From contig CANRFR010000015.1 of assembly GCA_947629945.1 (NCBI GenBank), positions 1-35,102 on the forward strand: DNA of 35,102 nt. Reading direction: 5' to 3'. The notes under the pieces are model-generated. The model was not told the origin of the DNA, ran no database searches, and saw nothing but the letters and a program-made list of their open reading frames with translations. Made by a program: the position numbers and the translations under genes. Positions 22,781 to 30,376 of the stretch are shown one piece after another (position 1 is the first letter of the stretch; every line of letters begins with the position of its first letter). The DNA comes from an uncultured Clostridia bacterium. GTDB lineage: Bacteria; Bacillota; Clostridia; Oscillospirales; Ruminococcaceae.

Positions 22781-23326
22781 TCAAATGCGCTGCCGAAATT
22801 TCCGCAGCTTTGTCATCGCCGACTTTTCCGATTTCTTGATTTTTTCGCAAAATCTCCTCCATAAATAAGAGCTAAGTTCCGCAGATGCACAAAATTTGTC
22901 CACGAGAGTTATCACAAAGGTCTCCGCGTGACGCGGCAAATGCGGAGTTGCGGGCCACATGTGATTGACTATCATGTCTCCTTCAAGTTCGGTTATGGAA
23001 AACCGCATTGACGCGTTATACAAAGCAACGTTCGCGTGTTCCGCGGGGTGACGGTTTCGTATTCTTTCGTGAGTTTTGCGGTCATAGTAAAACAAGTCGT
23101 GAAGCAGCCCCGCCCGAGCCGCCGCTTTAGCGTCCAGACGAAGAAATCTGCACAATAAAAAGTTGTAATACGAAACGTTCAGCGAGTGCTGAAGCCGCGA
23201 CGTACCTATATGATGCGCAAAGTTCTCAAGCTCGCGTATGTCTCTGCAGTTAAGCAGATCGCCAATGTATGAGTAGAATTCAGAGTTTTCTGAAAGTTCT
23301 TTACGTGATAAAATTGCTTTTAGCAT
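22781..23326 (-). CDS. HD-domain phosphohydrolase-like protein
   Basis: 181 residues. The metal-binding HD pattern is visible: SRLQHSLNVSYYNF supplies the first His, AGLLHDLFYYD the HD pair, RHPAEHANVA a further His, and a later VDKFCASAE a final Asp. This layout matches small stand-alone HD proteins with unknown substrates, probably nucleotide or phosphate-ester hydrolases. The C-terminal 25 residues are strongly basic (KKSEKSAMTKLRKFRQR), which could contact nucleic acid or membrane. A weak AGGCGG site lies upstream. Its own promoter is at 23368-23396, and it diverges from the helicase/GHKL pair. Confidence 0.83.
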   Translation of the reverse strand: MLKAILSRKELSENSEFYSYIGDLLNCRDIRELENFAHHIGTSRLQHSLNVSYYNFLLCRFLRLDAKAAARAGLLHDLFYYDRKTHERIRNRHPAEHANVALYNASMRFSITELEGDMIVNHMWPATPHLPRHAETFVITLVDKFCASAELSSYLWRRFCEKIKKSEKSAMTKLRKFRQRI

Positions 23327-23367
23327 TTTGATAATACCGCCTAAATTATTTTTTATATTTTAATTAT

Positions 23368-23396
23368 ATTTTAACTTTTTTCTTGTCAGATTTCAA
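23368..23396 (-). promoter_or_regulatory. Sigma-A-like promoter for the HD gene
   Basis: On the minus strand, TTGAAA (23396-23391) and TAAAAT (23373-23368) with a 17-bp spacer, 42 bases before the start codon. The surrounding AT-rich sequence makes chance matches more likely. Confidence 0.5.
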
Positions 23397-23621
23397 ATGT
23401 AAATTTTGGTAGTTTCACCAAAATATTTTTCACTTTATTGTGCAAGCTGACGTGAAGTCATTTTTTCGTATATAAATCCAATATGTTTTTGTCAAATTTT
23501 ACCCAATCTTAATTATAAAAATTAAGCAAATTAGGTAAAAACGTTCAAAATGAAACTATTTTGTTGAAAATCAACAAAAAAACTGAGATTGATTTTTATA
23601 GAATTACCATACCCTCGGCAC

Positions 23622-23650
23622 TTGTAATAATTCACGATTTGGTGTATAAT
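23622..23650 (+). promoter_or_regulatory. Sigma-A promoter for the helicase/GHKL pair
   Basis: TTGTAA (23622-23627) and TATAAT (23645-23650) with a 17-bp spacer. Predicted transcription starts near 23657, giving a leader of about 200 bases before the TTG start of the helicase-like gene. Confidence 0.72.
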
Positions 23651-23860
23651 TAAATATGGAATATAGTAAAAATATCATTCTGCGTAAAAAGTTTGTTTTC
23701 GGTGTGAAAAACCGTTTGTTTCCTTAAACAACGTTTGACGGAACATAGCGAAAAAGCGGACTTTTTATTCAGTATGAACATATTGATCCCGAATTCAAGC
23801 GGAACGCTCCGCTTGGCATAAATAAATTATGCGTAATTGACTTTTGGAGGTGCGATCGTT

Positions 23861-25801
23861 TTGAGCAACTTTAAATGGATGCCGTTGGCGGGTCTGAATT
23901 TGTCTGCGGCAAATCTTGCTGCAGCGGAGAAGCTTCGCAAATTTGGCTTTGTTGTAAATTGCAGCGTGTTTGGTATGGAAAAATATACCAAAGCTTCGTT
24001 GGGCGTTTATGATGTTCTGGCGGAGAAGGAAAATCCGAATATCCTTATAATATCAAATTCAAGCGGACTTTACAGCTGGTACAGAGTACTGGTTACGGGC
24101 ATAGGCGCGGACTTTAAGCTAATTACGGACGCTCCCGATCCGCTGGTTTATCTTAACGAACAGGCAGCGGGACTGTATCTGATATCGTCGGAAACGCTTT
24201 TTAAGGACAACATTCTGAAAAAGAAGCTTGGACGACGCTTTTTGTGGGATTTGGTCATCATTGATGAGGAAATGAACACAAATGTTCCCGATTACAAAAA
24301 ATATAAAGAAAATTTCCCGTGGACGGTTGAAAAACTGATGATAAACACGCCGTTCCCCGCGAAAAATCCCGAGGATAAGGCAAGTTTGACCGAACTCATA
24401 AAGACAGTTCTCGATTCCAAGGAAGTTTCCGGCGATTTCGAGTTTGACGCCTCGGTATCCAAACTGAATGAATCGCTGCCCGTTATGCGGTATTTCGATA
24501 AGTCGGTTTATTCGGGAGACGCGAAACGCAGCGTGTTGTTCGTTGACTACAGCTTTGACGACGACGTTATGAGCAATCTTCGCAGACGCGTCGATTTGCG
24601 TTCCGGCATACCGACGTATAAATACGGAGGAAATGTTTTTGAGGAATATGACTGCGAAAAGTTTGAAAAAGAGAAAAAGATTTATTTAAAGCCGTTTTTC
24701 TCGCGTTCCGATGTTGAGGATCTGCGCGCGTTCGATAAAAAGCTGGATAGTCTGCTGAGTCTGTGCGGCGAGATGCTTACAGAGCCTAACAACCGCATGA
24801 TGATCTACTGCTGCGACAAAAATACTCTCGATTACTTAAACAAGGCGCTTTCGTGCTTATACGGCGCGGAGGTCAGGGTGGCAAGAGAAGAGCTTATGCG
24901 TAACGATGAGATAGTGCGCAAGCTTTCGGTAAACGCGGGAGCGGATCTTCCGAAAATAATGATCGGAACGGACGGATTGGAAACGTTCGGCGACGGTATT
25001 GAGGATATCACCTGTGTGGTGAATTATGAGCTGCCGCTTTCGCCGGTGCTGCTTGAAAGAAGAATGACGCGTCACGGCGGCGCGAACGAGCACAAGAGAA
25101 AATTCTTTATTTTCAGGGACACGAACAAGGCGTTCGATTCCTGCGTACTGAACAAGGTGCTGTATCTGCAGCTTGAGGACGCGTTTTGCGGAATGCTTCC
25201 TACGCGTAACATTCTGCTTGACAGTCCCAAAAAGGCTGAATGTGTGAACGCGCTTATTTCCGATTTGAAATATACCCGCGATTTTGCAAAGCAAGTTGAC
25301 AACTGCCTTGACCTTATTAAGAAAGTCAAGTGCGAATACATCGTTCCGCAGACGGCGAGAATAACTAACGGCAAGCAGCTTGCGGATTTCGTCTCGTCAA
25401 TGCTCGACAGGCTTTATAAGTTTTTCGGGATAAGCGACAGTTCTTCGGAAAGCGATATCGAGACGGCAGTGAATTCATTGGGAGGTCTTTGCGTCGTAAA
25501 CGACGGCAAGCTGGAAAAGGCGCCCGATATCGAACAAATGGCGGCTTCTTTTGAAAGCGACGATTATATGGGTCTTCCTTTCGCGGCGGACGCAATCAAG
25601 GGTCTTTCAGAAGCTAAATCGGAGATTGATGAATTTCACAAGGGCGATGATTTCCATTTGCGTATAAAGCAGGAAATAAGCGAATTGGGCGATTGTATTC
25701 AATACCCGGTTTTGTATGGAATTTGGAAATACAGAGCAAAAGAACAGGATTCCGATCGCTCGTTTAAAGACTATATCAAGATATATAACGACGGCATTTG
25801 A
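23861..25801 (+). CDS. SNF2/DEAH-like helicase with degraded Walker A motif
   Basis: 646 residues from a TTG start, chosen because TTTTGGAGG lies 10 bases before it; an earlier in-frame TTG at 23837 lies upstream of that site. Helicase superfamily 2 order can be followed. At the motif I position is FGMEKYTKAS (Gly38, Lys41), a broken version of GxGKT. NILIISNSSGLYSWYRVLV resembles the SNF2 motif Ia strand. DLVIIDEEMN (Asp135-Glu136) replaces DEAH. NRMMIYCCDK, IMIGTDGLETFGDG, CVVNYELPLSP and LLERRMTRHGG correspond to motifs IV-VI of the second RecA lobe. A helical C-terminal region (about 440-646) matches nothing I know. ATP hydrolysis is doubtful, so it may be a scaffold or use the ATPase next door. 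It is followed after 142 bases by the GHKL protein; together they form a two-gene unit of unknown function. Confidence 0.62.
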   Translation: MSNFKWMPLAGLNLSAANLAAAEKLRKFGFVVNCSVFGMEKYTKASLGVYDVLAEKENPNILIISNSSGLYSWYRVLVTGIGADFKLITDAPDPLVYLNEQAAGLYLISSETLFKDNILKKKLGRRFLWDLVIIDEEMNTNVPDYKKYKENFPWTVEKLMINTPFPAKNPEDKASLTELIKTVLDSKEVSGDFEFDASVSKLNESLPVMRYFDKSVYSGDAKRSVLFVDYSFDDDVMSNLRRRVDLRSGIPTYKYGGNVFEEYDCEKFEKEKKIYLKPFFSRSDVEDLRAFDKKLDSLLSLCGEMLTEPNNRMMIYCCDKNTLDYLNKALSCLYGAEVRVAREELMRNDEIVRKLSVNAGADLPKIMIGTDGLETFGDGIEDITCVVNYELPLSPVLLERRMTRHGGANEHKRKFFIFRDTNKAFDSCVLNKVLYLQLEDAFCGMLPTRNILLDSPKKAECVNALISDLKYTRDFAKQVDNCLDLIKKVKCEYIVPQTARITNGKQLADFVSSMLDRLYKFFGISDSSSESDIETAVNSLGGLCVVNDGKLEKAPDIEQMAASFESDDYMGLPFAADAIKGLSEAKSEIDEFHKGDDFHLRIKQEISELGDCIQYPVLYGIWKYRAKEQDSDRSFKDYIKIYNDGI

Positions 25802-25815
25802 AAAATTATGATGTG

Positions 25816-25840
25816 TAATTGAAAATGGACAATTGATAAT
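25816..25840. repeat. AATTG-rich short repeat between helicase and GHKL genes
   Basis: aattgaaaatggacaatt is the inverted near-copy of the word at 14480-14505, and acaattgataat at its right edge is shared with 18425-18436. The following bases up to 25943 are non-coding and include a GC-rich self-complementary patch (gcctgccgcgcgggc). Confidence 0.45.
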
Positions 25841-25943
25841 ACGCGTGCAGATGCCGCCGAAATTGTCGATTTTTCATTGTGCGTTGCGCCTGCCGCGCGG
25901 GCTAAAGCAGAAAATATTGCGCGGAGAAACGGGGATTAGGGTA

Positions 25944-28900
25944 ATGAGCGGAACTTATGACGCAGTGGAAAAGCTGCTTGGCGATTTTTTTGAACGCAAC
26001 ACAGCCGGCGATAAAGAAGGCGCAAAAACTGTTGTTGCGGAAATAAAGCAGAAGCTGAAAAACGGAGAGTTTGACAGCTCGCCGTTTAAGGATTATTTCA
26101 ACAACCAGTTTGCCGGCAGAGGCGCGGCGAACGTAAATAGTATTTTTAAAGACTATCCGAGAGAATCTATCGTAAGAGAGCTGCTGCAAAACAGCTTTGG
26201 GTGCGATTATGACGACCCCGGCATCAAAATTATGATAGAGTTTCTCGACGAGGGTCAGGTAAAACTTACCTATAACGAGACGGGCTTTAATTTGGAGCAG
26301 GTGTTTTATTATCTTTCCGTCGGCAGAAACGAGGGCGACAAGAAGCGCGAGGGTCGTTTCGGCTTGGGCGCCAAGAGCGTTTTCGCAAACGTGGATTGGT
26401 TTAAAATGCGCTCGAACGAATACTCTTTACGTGTGGTCAACGACGACGGCACGCTGAAAGTGCGTGAGTTGGAGCTTAACGGTCCGCATTTTCCGCACAC
26501 CGAGATAGTGTTCGCGCTGCCCTTGGACGAACAAAAGACTTTGCACGAAAATCTGGTCTCGCTTACCTCCAAAAAGGGAAGCTACATCAATATGGTGGAT
26601 TTGTGCTTCGCGTTCATCAAGAAGAAAAATCTCAAATCGGTCGATGAACGGGAGTGCGTTGAAAGAACTTTCAACATAGCGATAATTAATTTCGGTAAGC
26701 CCGAGGTCGTATATAAGATCCAGCAATACCGCAAAAGTGAAGAGGATATTCCGAAGGTTCGTTTCTTTGAAAACGGCAAAAGCGTCGCTGACTTCATTTA
26801 TTCCGAATACGACGGGTTCGTTTATCTTGTCCCTTACGCAATCTCGGGCGCAAAGCGTGAAGCCGCGAGGGTTTTGATGAACAAGTACAACTACTTCTCC
26901 ACCTTTGAGCTTACGGGCTTTGTGAACGCCTCTAACCAGAAATTTGTAGAGGATCAGCTTTCGGCGTTTTTTGTTTCCGTGCCGAACAAGTTTATCACAA
27001 ATAACCGTTCCGGTATAAAGTACGATTCTCTTGAAGAATGTTCCGAGAAAATCGAGCAGGGCATTTTGTCCGTTACCGAGGAATATAAGAAGCTGTTCGT
27101 GCTTGAGTTGGTACAGCGCCAGGATAACCCTAACCTTTATATGCTTCGCCCGAAGCAGTATGTTTTTGAGTTTTTCTACAATTATATAAATAACAGCGCC
27201 ATAGTTAAGGGACTTCGTGAAAAATTCAGCAGCAGCGTTTCAATTTTGTTCCCGAATTCCGAGATTCCCGTATTGTTTTCCGCTTTACGTGAAAAAGGCT
27301 TCTTTATGGAGAACGATGAAGTATCAAAAGAAGACCACGACGAGGGTATCGCCGCAAAGCAGCTTTATTCCGATATCGAGCAGATGAATAAGTGGTACGG
27401 TGAGGACGACGACCACGTTTTGGTGGCAAAGTACCGCTGGAGCGTTGCGGGCACGAACAAGGGCGGCGAGGAGTTTTTGTACGCGTTCTATAAGGATGAA
27501 CACAAATACTTTATGGCGTCCGACAGCGCCAAGAAGCTTAAGGACTACGAGCTTTCGGCGAATTTCAGAAGCATCATAAGCCTGAAGCTTTCGGAAAGTA
27601 TTCAGAACGGTCAGATTGCCGACGAGGACGCGCTCGCGAAAGCTTTTGAGGTCATAGACCGTATGTTCGGAGAAAATTACCGTATTTCGATGAGGTACTT
27701 CCAGTTGGTCGTTACATCGGGTACGGCGCAAGTTCAGTTTGAAATATCCAAGATCAACATAACCAATCTGAAAAAGGCGTATGATACTCTTGCGGCGCAT
27801 GAGATGAGATTTGAAAATCACCAAATCTTCAATCAGATATCTACGCTTTTGGTGAACTCCTTTACAAACGGCAAAGACACCATAACGTTCCTTAAGCAGA
27901 TCAAATCGCAGGGCGGAGATATCACTCTCGCGCTTGATATCAATAAGCGTTACCGCTTTTCGGTTTACGGAAAACAGTTTATTATCCCGCCGAATATCGC
28001 GACAGCCGATCTTATGGATATCGTAGGAGACATATATGCGCTTATCGAAAGCGGCTTGCTTAACAACCGCGTTTTCGATTTTATGTTCACTTTGGGACGC
28101 TTTAATTTCGACGCACAAGACGTTATGTCCGTGCTGCCCGAGGTGCACAGCGCCGATGAGATTGAGAAAACTTTGGCAAAGATGTATGTTTGCGACCTCA
28201 GTCTTGACAAGATTGCGCTGCTTAATTCCGAAGATAAGCTGATAAAGATTATTGATTTGTCCGCGCCCATATCCGAGGAGGATAAGGCGAAAACGGCAAA
28301 GTTTGTTATTTTGCGCGATGGAATGACGAAGCCTCAGTACGCGGGCTTTGTGGAGTTTATTCTCGCGGGTGAGAACAAAAACCGTCTGCGCGGGTTGTAT
28401 TCGGGTACCGAGGAACCGAATTTGGTGCTTATCGATCAGCTCCCTTATTACTACAAGCCCGTGCCCATGATAAGCCGCGCCGAGTTTGACAGTCTTCGCG
28501 GTCAGGTGCGTAAGATTGCGGGGTATGAAAAGGCAAGTCCAAAGGCTTACCGCAACTATTTCGCGCGCGATGTTAACGCGAAACTTTACGGTTACGGCTG
28601 TATTTGTCCTTACTGCGGACGCGAGACCGGGATACTTAACAGCTTTGTGGTAAAGAAGTTTTCGATAGGTCTTATGAACGGCGAGAAAGAGCAGAAGTTC
28701 AATTTCTCTCTGTACCTTTGCCACAACGACGCGGACGCAGCCGCGGGTTGGCTTATCGACGATGTAAGCATCGGCGGTATGACGCCGTTCATATGGTTGG
28801 ACGAGATGGCTCAGATAGACAGTATTCCGCCGGAGTTCTTGTATTGCAGGATAAAATTCCGCCGTCAGATGAGTTATGACATTTGTGAGCCTAACGCGAG

Positions 28901-29330
28901 CGGCGTATTGCCTATAGAAACTGTTTACGAGGGTACGCCCGAGATTTACGACGTGGTTCTAAGCCCGATGATGGCGGCAAAATGGTTTGAGGACAACACG
29001 GGCAAGCCCGCGCCGTCGGTCGAAAACAGAGTGCCTGTCCGCGCCAATACAGCTTCCGACGAAAAGCCGAAAGCCGCCGAAGCGCGTCCTGCTCCACAGC
29101 AGCGGTCGGCAGAGGTTGGCAATTCCGCGCCGCGTCAGGCGGCTCCCGCTTCCGCACCGCCCAAACGTGCGGGAAGCGCTCCGATGATGTCGACGGGCGG
29201 CGCGCCGCATACGCGTAAGCCGGCGGCTCAGCACGCTACTCATGAGATGAAGCCGCGTTATCCCGCTCCGGAGGGAGTTACTCCCAGAAAACCGCGGGTA
29301 GAGCCTATGCAGGACGACGATAAAAAGTAA
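25944..29330 (+). CDS. Large HSP90/sacsin-like GHKL ATPase with zinc-ribbon-like cluster and disordered tail
   Basis: 1128 residues from ATG at 25944; the longer frame from a TTG at 25833 would read through a dispersed repeat and has no ribosome-binding site. The N-terminal GHKL fold shows the N box VRELLQNSFG (Glu79, Asn83), the G1 position YNETGF (110-115, where HSP90 has DxGxG) and the G2 loop EGRFGLGAKSVF (136-147), close to the GKFGIGFKSVF style of sacsin and MORC-type proteins. The long middle (about 220-880) is unrecognised. A CxCxxC group (Cys886, 888, 891) and a later Cys926-His927 resemble a zinc ribbon. The last 120 or so residues are Pro/Ala/Arg-rich and probably disordered. It is the second gene of a pair with a degraded SNF2-like helicase. 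Similar ATPase/helicase pairings occur in phage defence, but no named system matches. Confidence 0.68.
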   Translation: MSGTYDAVEKLLGDFFERNTAGDKEGAKTVVAEIKQKLKNGEFDSSPFKDYFNNQFAGRGAANVNSIFKDYPRESIVRELLQNSFGCDYDDPGIKIMIEFLDEGQVKLTYNETGFNLEQVFYYLSVGRNEGDKKREGRFGLGAKSVFANVDWFKMRSNEYSLRVVNDDGTLKVRELELNGPHFPHTEIVFALPLDEQKTLHENLVSLTSKKGSYINMVDLCFAFIKKKNLKSVDERECVERTFNIAIINFGKPEVVYKIQQYRKSEEDIPKVRFFENGKSVADFIYSEYDGFVYLVPYAISGAKREAARVLMNKYNYFSTFELTGFVNASNQKFVEDQLSAFFVSVPNKFITNNRSGIKYDSLEECSEKIEQGILSVTEEYKKLFVLELVQRQDNPNLYMLRPKQYVFEFFYNYINNSAIVKGLREKFSSSVSILFPNSEIPVLFSALREKGFFMENDEVSKEDHDEGIAAKQLYSDIEQMNKWYGEDDDHVLVAKYRWSVAGTNKGGEEFLYAFYKDEHKYFMASDSAKKLKDYELSANFRSIISLKLSESIQNGQIADEDALAKAFEVIDRMFGENYRISMRYFQLVVTSGTAQVQFEISKINITNLKKAYDTLAAHEMRFENHQIFNQISTLLVNSFTNGKDTITFLKQIKSQGGDITLALDINKRYRFSVYGKQFIIPPNIATADLMDIVGDIYALIESGLLNNRVFDFMFTLGRFNFDAQDVMSVLPEVHSADEIEKTLAKMYVCDLSLDKIALLNSEDKLIKIIDLSAPISEEDKAKTAKFVILRDGMTKPQYAGFVEFILAGENKNRLRGLYSGTEEPNLVLIDQLPYYYKPVPMISRAEFDSLRGQVRKIAGYEKASPKAYRNYFARDVNAKLYGYGCICPYCGRETGILNSFVVKKFSIGLMNGEKEQKFNFSLYLCHNDADAAAGWLIDDVSIGGMTPFIWLDEMAQIDSIPPEFLYCRIKFRRQMSYDICEPNASGVLPIETVYEGTPEIYDVVLSPMMAAKWFEDNTGKPAPSVENRVPVRANTASDEKPKAAEARPAPQQRSAEVGNSAPRQAAPASAPPKRAGSAPMMSTGGAPHTRKPAAQHATHEMKPRYPAPEGVTPRKPRVEPMQDDDKK

Positions 29331-29335
29331 ACTGT

Positions 29336-29364
29336 AAACCGCCTTGAAAATCTCAAGGCGGTTT
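29336..29364 (+). terminator. Intrinsic terminator after the GHKL gene
   Basis: aaaccgccttga (29336-29347) pairs perfectly over 12 bases with tcaaggcggttt (29353-29364) around a 5-nt loop, 6 bases after the stop codon. The T-run is only three bases long and lies within the stem, so efficiency is uncertain. Confidence 0.75.
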
Positions 29365-29426
29365 CAGTCTGTATAAAAAGTCGGTTATAAAAAAGAAAAA
29401 ATGGTCAACCTCATTGAGTGGTATAT

Positions 29427-29471
29427 GGGGGAAAGGGGGAGAGGGGGCGCAAAACGTTACAGACGCCCCCT
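29427..29471. repeat. Triple G5 tract and C-rich partner (hairpin or quadruplex candidate)
   Basis: Three runs of five G lie at 29427-29431, 29435-29439 and 29443-29447 with 3-base spacers. agggggcg (29442-29449) pairs with cgccccct (29464-29471) over 8 bp with a 14-nt loop. A second C-rich run follows (29475-29482). Confidence 0.6.
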
Positions 29472-29654
29472 TTTCCCCTCCCGAAGGGTTGTCCCCTCGC
29501 AACGGGCGCGTAAAGTTTACAATTAAACGTGAAAAATGACTTTTTATACAATATTTTGCATTTTCCCCGTCTTCCGCGGAGAAAATCAAATTTATAAAGC
29601 TGTTTTTAAAATGCAGTTTTCCCGGTTCCGAAAAATCGGGGAGGGAAAACTTGG

Positions 29655-29683
29655 TTGACAAATGAAACAAAATCTGGTATAAT
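29655..29683 (+). promoter_or_regulatory. Consensus sigma-A promoter for the MetH operon
   Basis: TTGACA (29655-29660) and TATAAT (29678-29683) with a 17-bp spacer. Transcription should start near 29690, giving a very short leader with TTGGAG just before the ATG at 29704. No cobalamin or SAM riboswitch fits in this leader. Confidence 0.85.
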
Positions 29684-29703
29684 TAATATTTGGAGTGATT
29701 ATT

Positions 29704-30375
29704 ATGGTTTTGGAAAAGCTGAATCGCGCGGAGGCGTTTCGATATATGGGACACAAGGGCGGAGATATCCCAACGAACATCGAAGCGCTTGCCAACGAGT
29801 GCGAGGAGCGGTTGTTAAAGAACAGCGCACCGAAATTTGTATGGCGTGTATTTGATATTGAGAAAACCGCCGAGGGCGTTTTGGTGAAAGATACGCCGCT
29901 TGTTCTTAAAGGACGGAGTATTGCTTCGCATTTGCGAGTTTGTGAAAAATGCGCGTTGATTGCGGCGACGCTCGGCGCGGGAGCGGATACGGTTATTCGA
30001 GGTTATGAAAGCGGTGAAATGGAAAAAGCTGTCGTTGCGGATTGTTTGGCAAGCGCCGCGATAGAACAGGTGTGCGACCTCGCCGAAGCGGAAATTCAAA
30101 GCGCGCTTTCGGGAACGCACTTCACATGGCGTTTTTCTCCGGGCTACGGTGATTTGCCGTTGGATATCCAAAGCGATTTTTTGAATGTTCTGAACGCGCA
30201 AAAGCGCATAGGTCTTACCGTTACGGAAAATCTGATACTGGTGCCGCGCAAATCCGTGACGGCGGTAATCGGGCTGTCCGCGCAAGAAATTCCCAAAGGG
30301 CGGCGCGGTTGCGCGACCTGCAATTTAAGAGATACTTGTAATTTCAGAAAAAGCGGCAAACATTGCGGAGGTTGA
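29704..30375 (+). CDS. Stand-alone methionine synthase reactivation-domain protein
   Basis: 223 residues. It matches the vitamin B12-dependent methionine synthase activation domain (PF02965 type), which in long MetH proteins binds SAM and reductively remethylates inactive cob(II)alamin. Seen: RSIASHLRVCEKCALIAATLG, the helix with AVVADCLASAAIEQVCDLAE, and the SAM-binding style FSPGYGDLPLDIQSDFLNVL, followed by RIGLTVTENLILVPRKSVTAVIG. The tail has four cysteines (CATCNLRDTC and a later KHC), common in such stand-alone versions and possibly an Fe-S or zinc site. The ATG at 29704 is chosen over an in-frame GTG at 29695 because GGAG overlaps that GTG. It is one base from metH, whose product lacks this domain. 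Confidence 0.9.
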   Translation: MVLEKLNRAEAFRYMGHKGGDIPTNIEALANECEERLLKNSAPKFVWRVFDIEKTAEGVLVKDTPLVLKGRSIASHLRVCEKCALIAATLGAGADTVIRGYESGEMEKAVVADCLASAAIEQVCDLAEAEIQSALSGTHFTWRFSPGYGDLPLDIQSDFLNVLNAQKRIGLTVTENLILVPRKSVTAVIGLSAQEIPKGRRGCATCNLRDTCNFRKSGKHCGG

Positions 30376-30376
30376 T

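Larger units (their letters stand above)
23327..23860. other. AT-rich divergent promoter region before the helicase/GHKL pair
   Basis: About 530 bases, clearly richer in A+T than the genes around it. It holds the leftward promoter of the HD gene, a rightward sigma-A promoter, and a leader of about 200 bases with a 7-bp hairpin (caagcgg/ccgcttg near 23797-23816). No ORF with a ribosome-binding site and no recognised RNA is present. The base composition may point to a regulatory region bound by nucleoid proteins or to a junction of acquired DNA. Confidence 0.55.
29331..29703. other. Intergenic region with terminator, G-rich hairpin and promoter
   Basis: 373 bases. In order: a terminator for the GHKL gene, a G/C-rich structured block (29427-29510), an AT-rich stretch and the consensus promoter of the methionine-synthase operon. 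No gene is visible. Confidence 0.7.

Noticed and set aside
25833-25943. N-terminal extension of the GHKL protein from a TTG start
   Set aside because: The DNA is a dispersed repeat and GC-rich spacer with no ribosome-binding site; homology-like sequence begins after the ATG at 25944.
27324-28724. 466-codon antisense frame over the GHKL gene
   Set aside because: It lies wholly opposite a gene with clear ATPase motifs and lacks start signals.
29427-29471. Intrinsic terminator at the G-rich hairpin
   Set aside because: The stem is followed by TTTTCCCC rather than a T-run, and a better terminator lies upstream at 29336.
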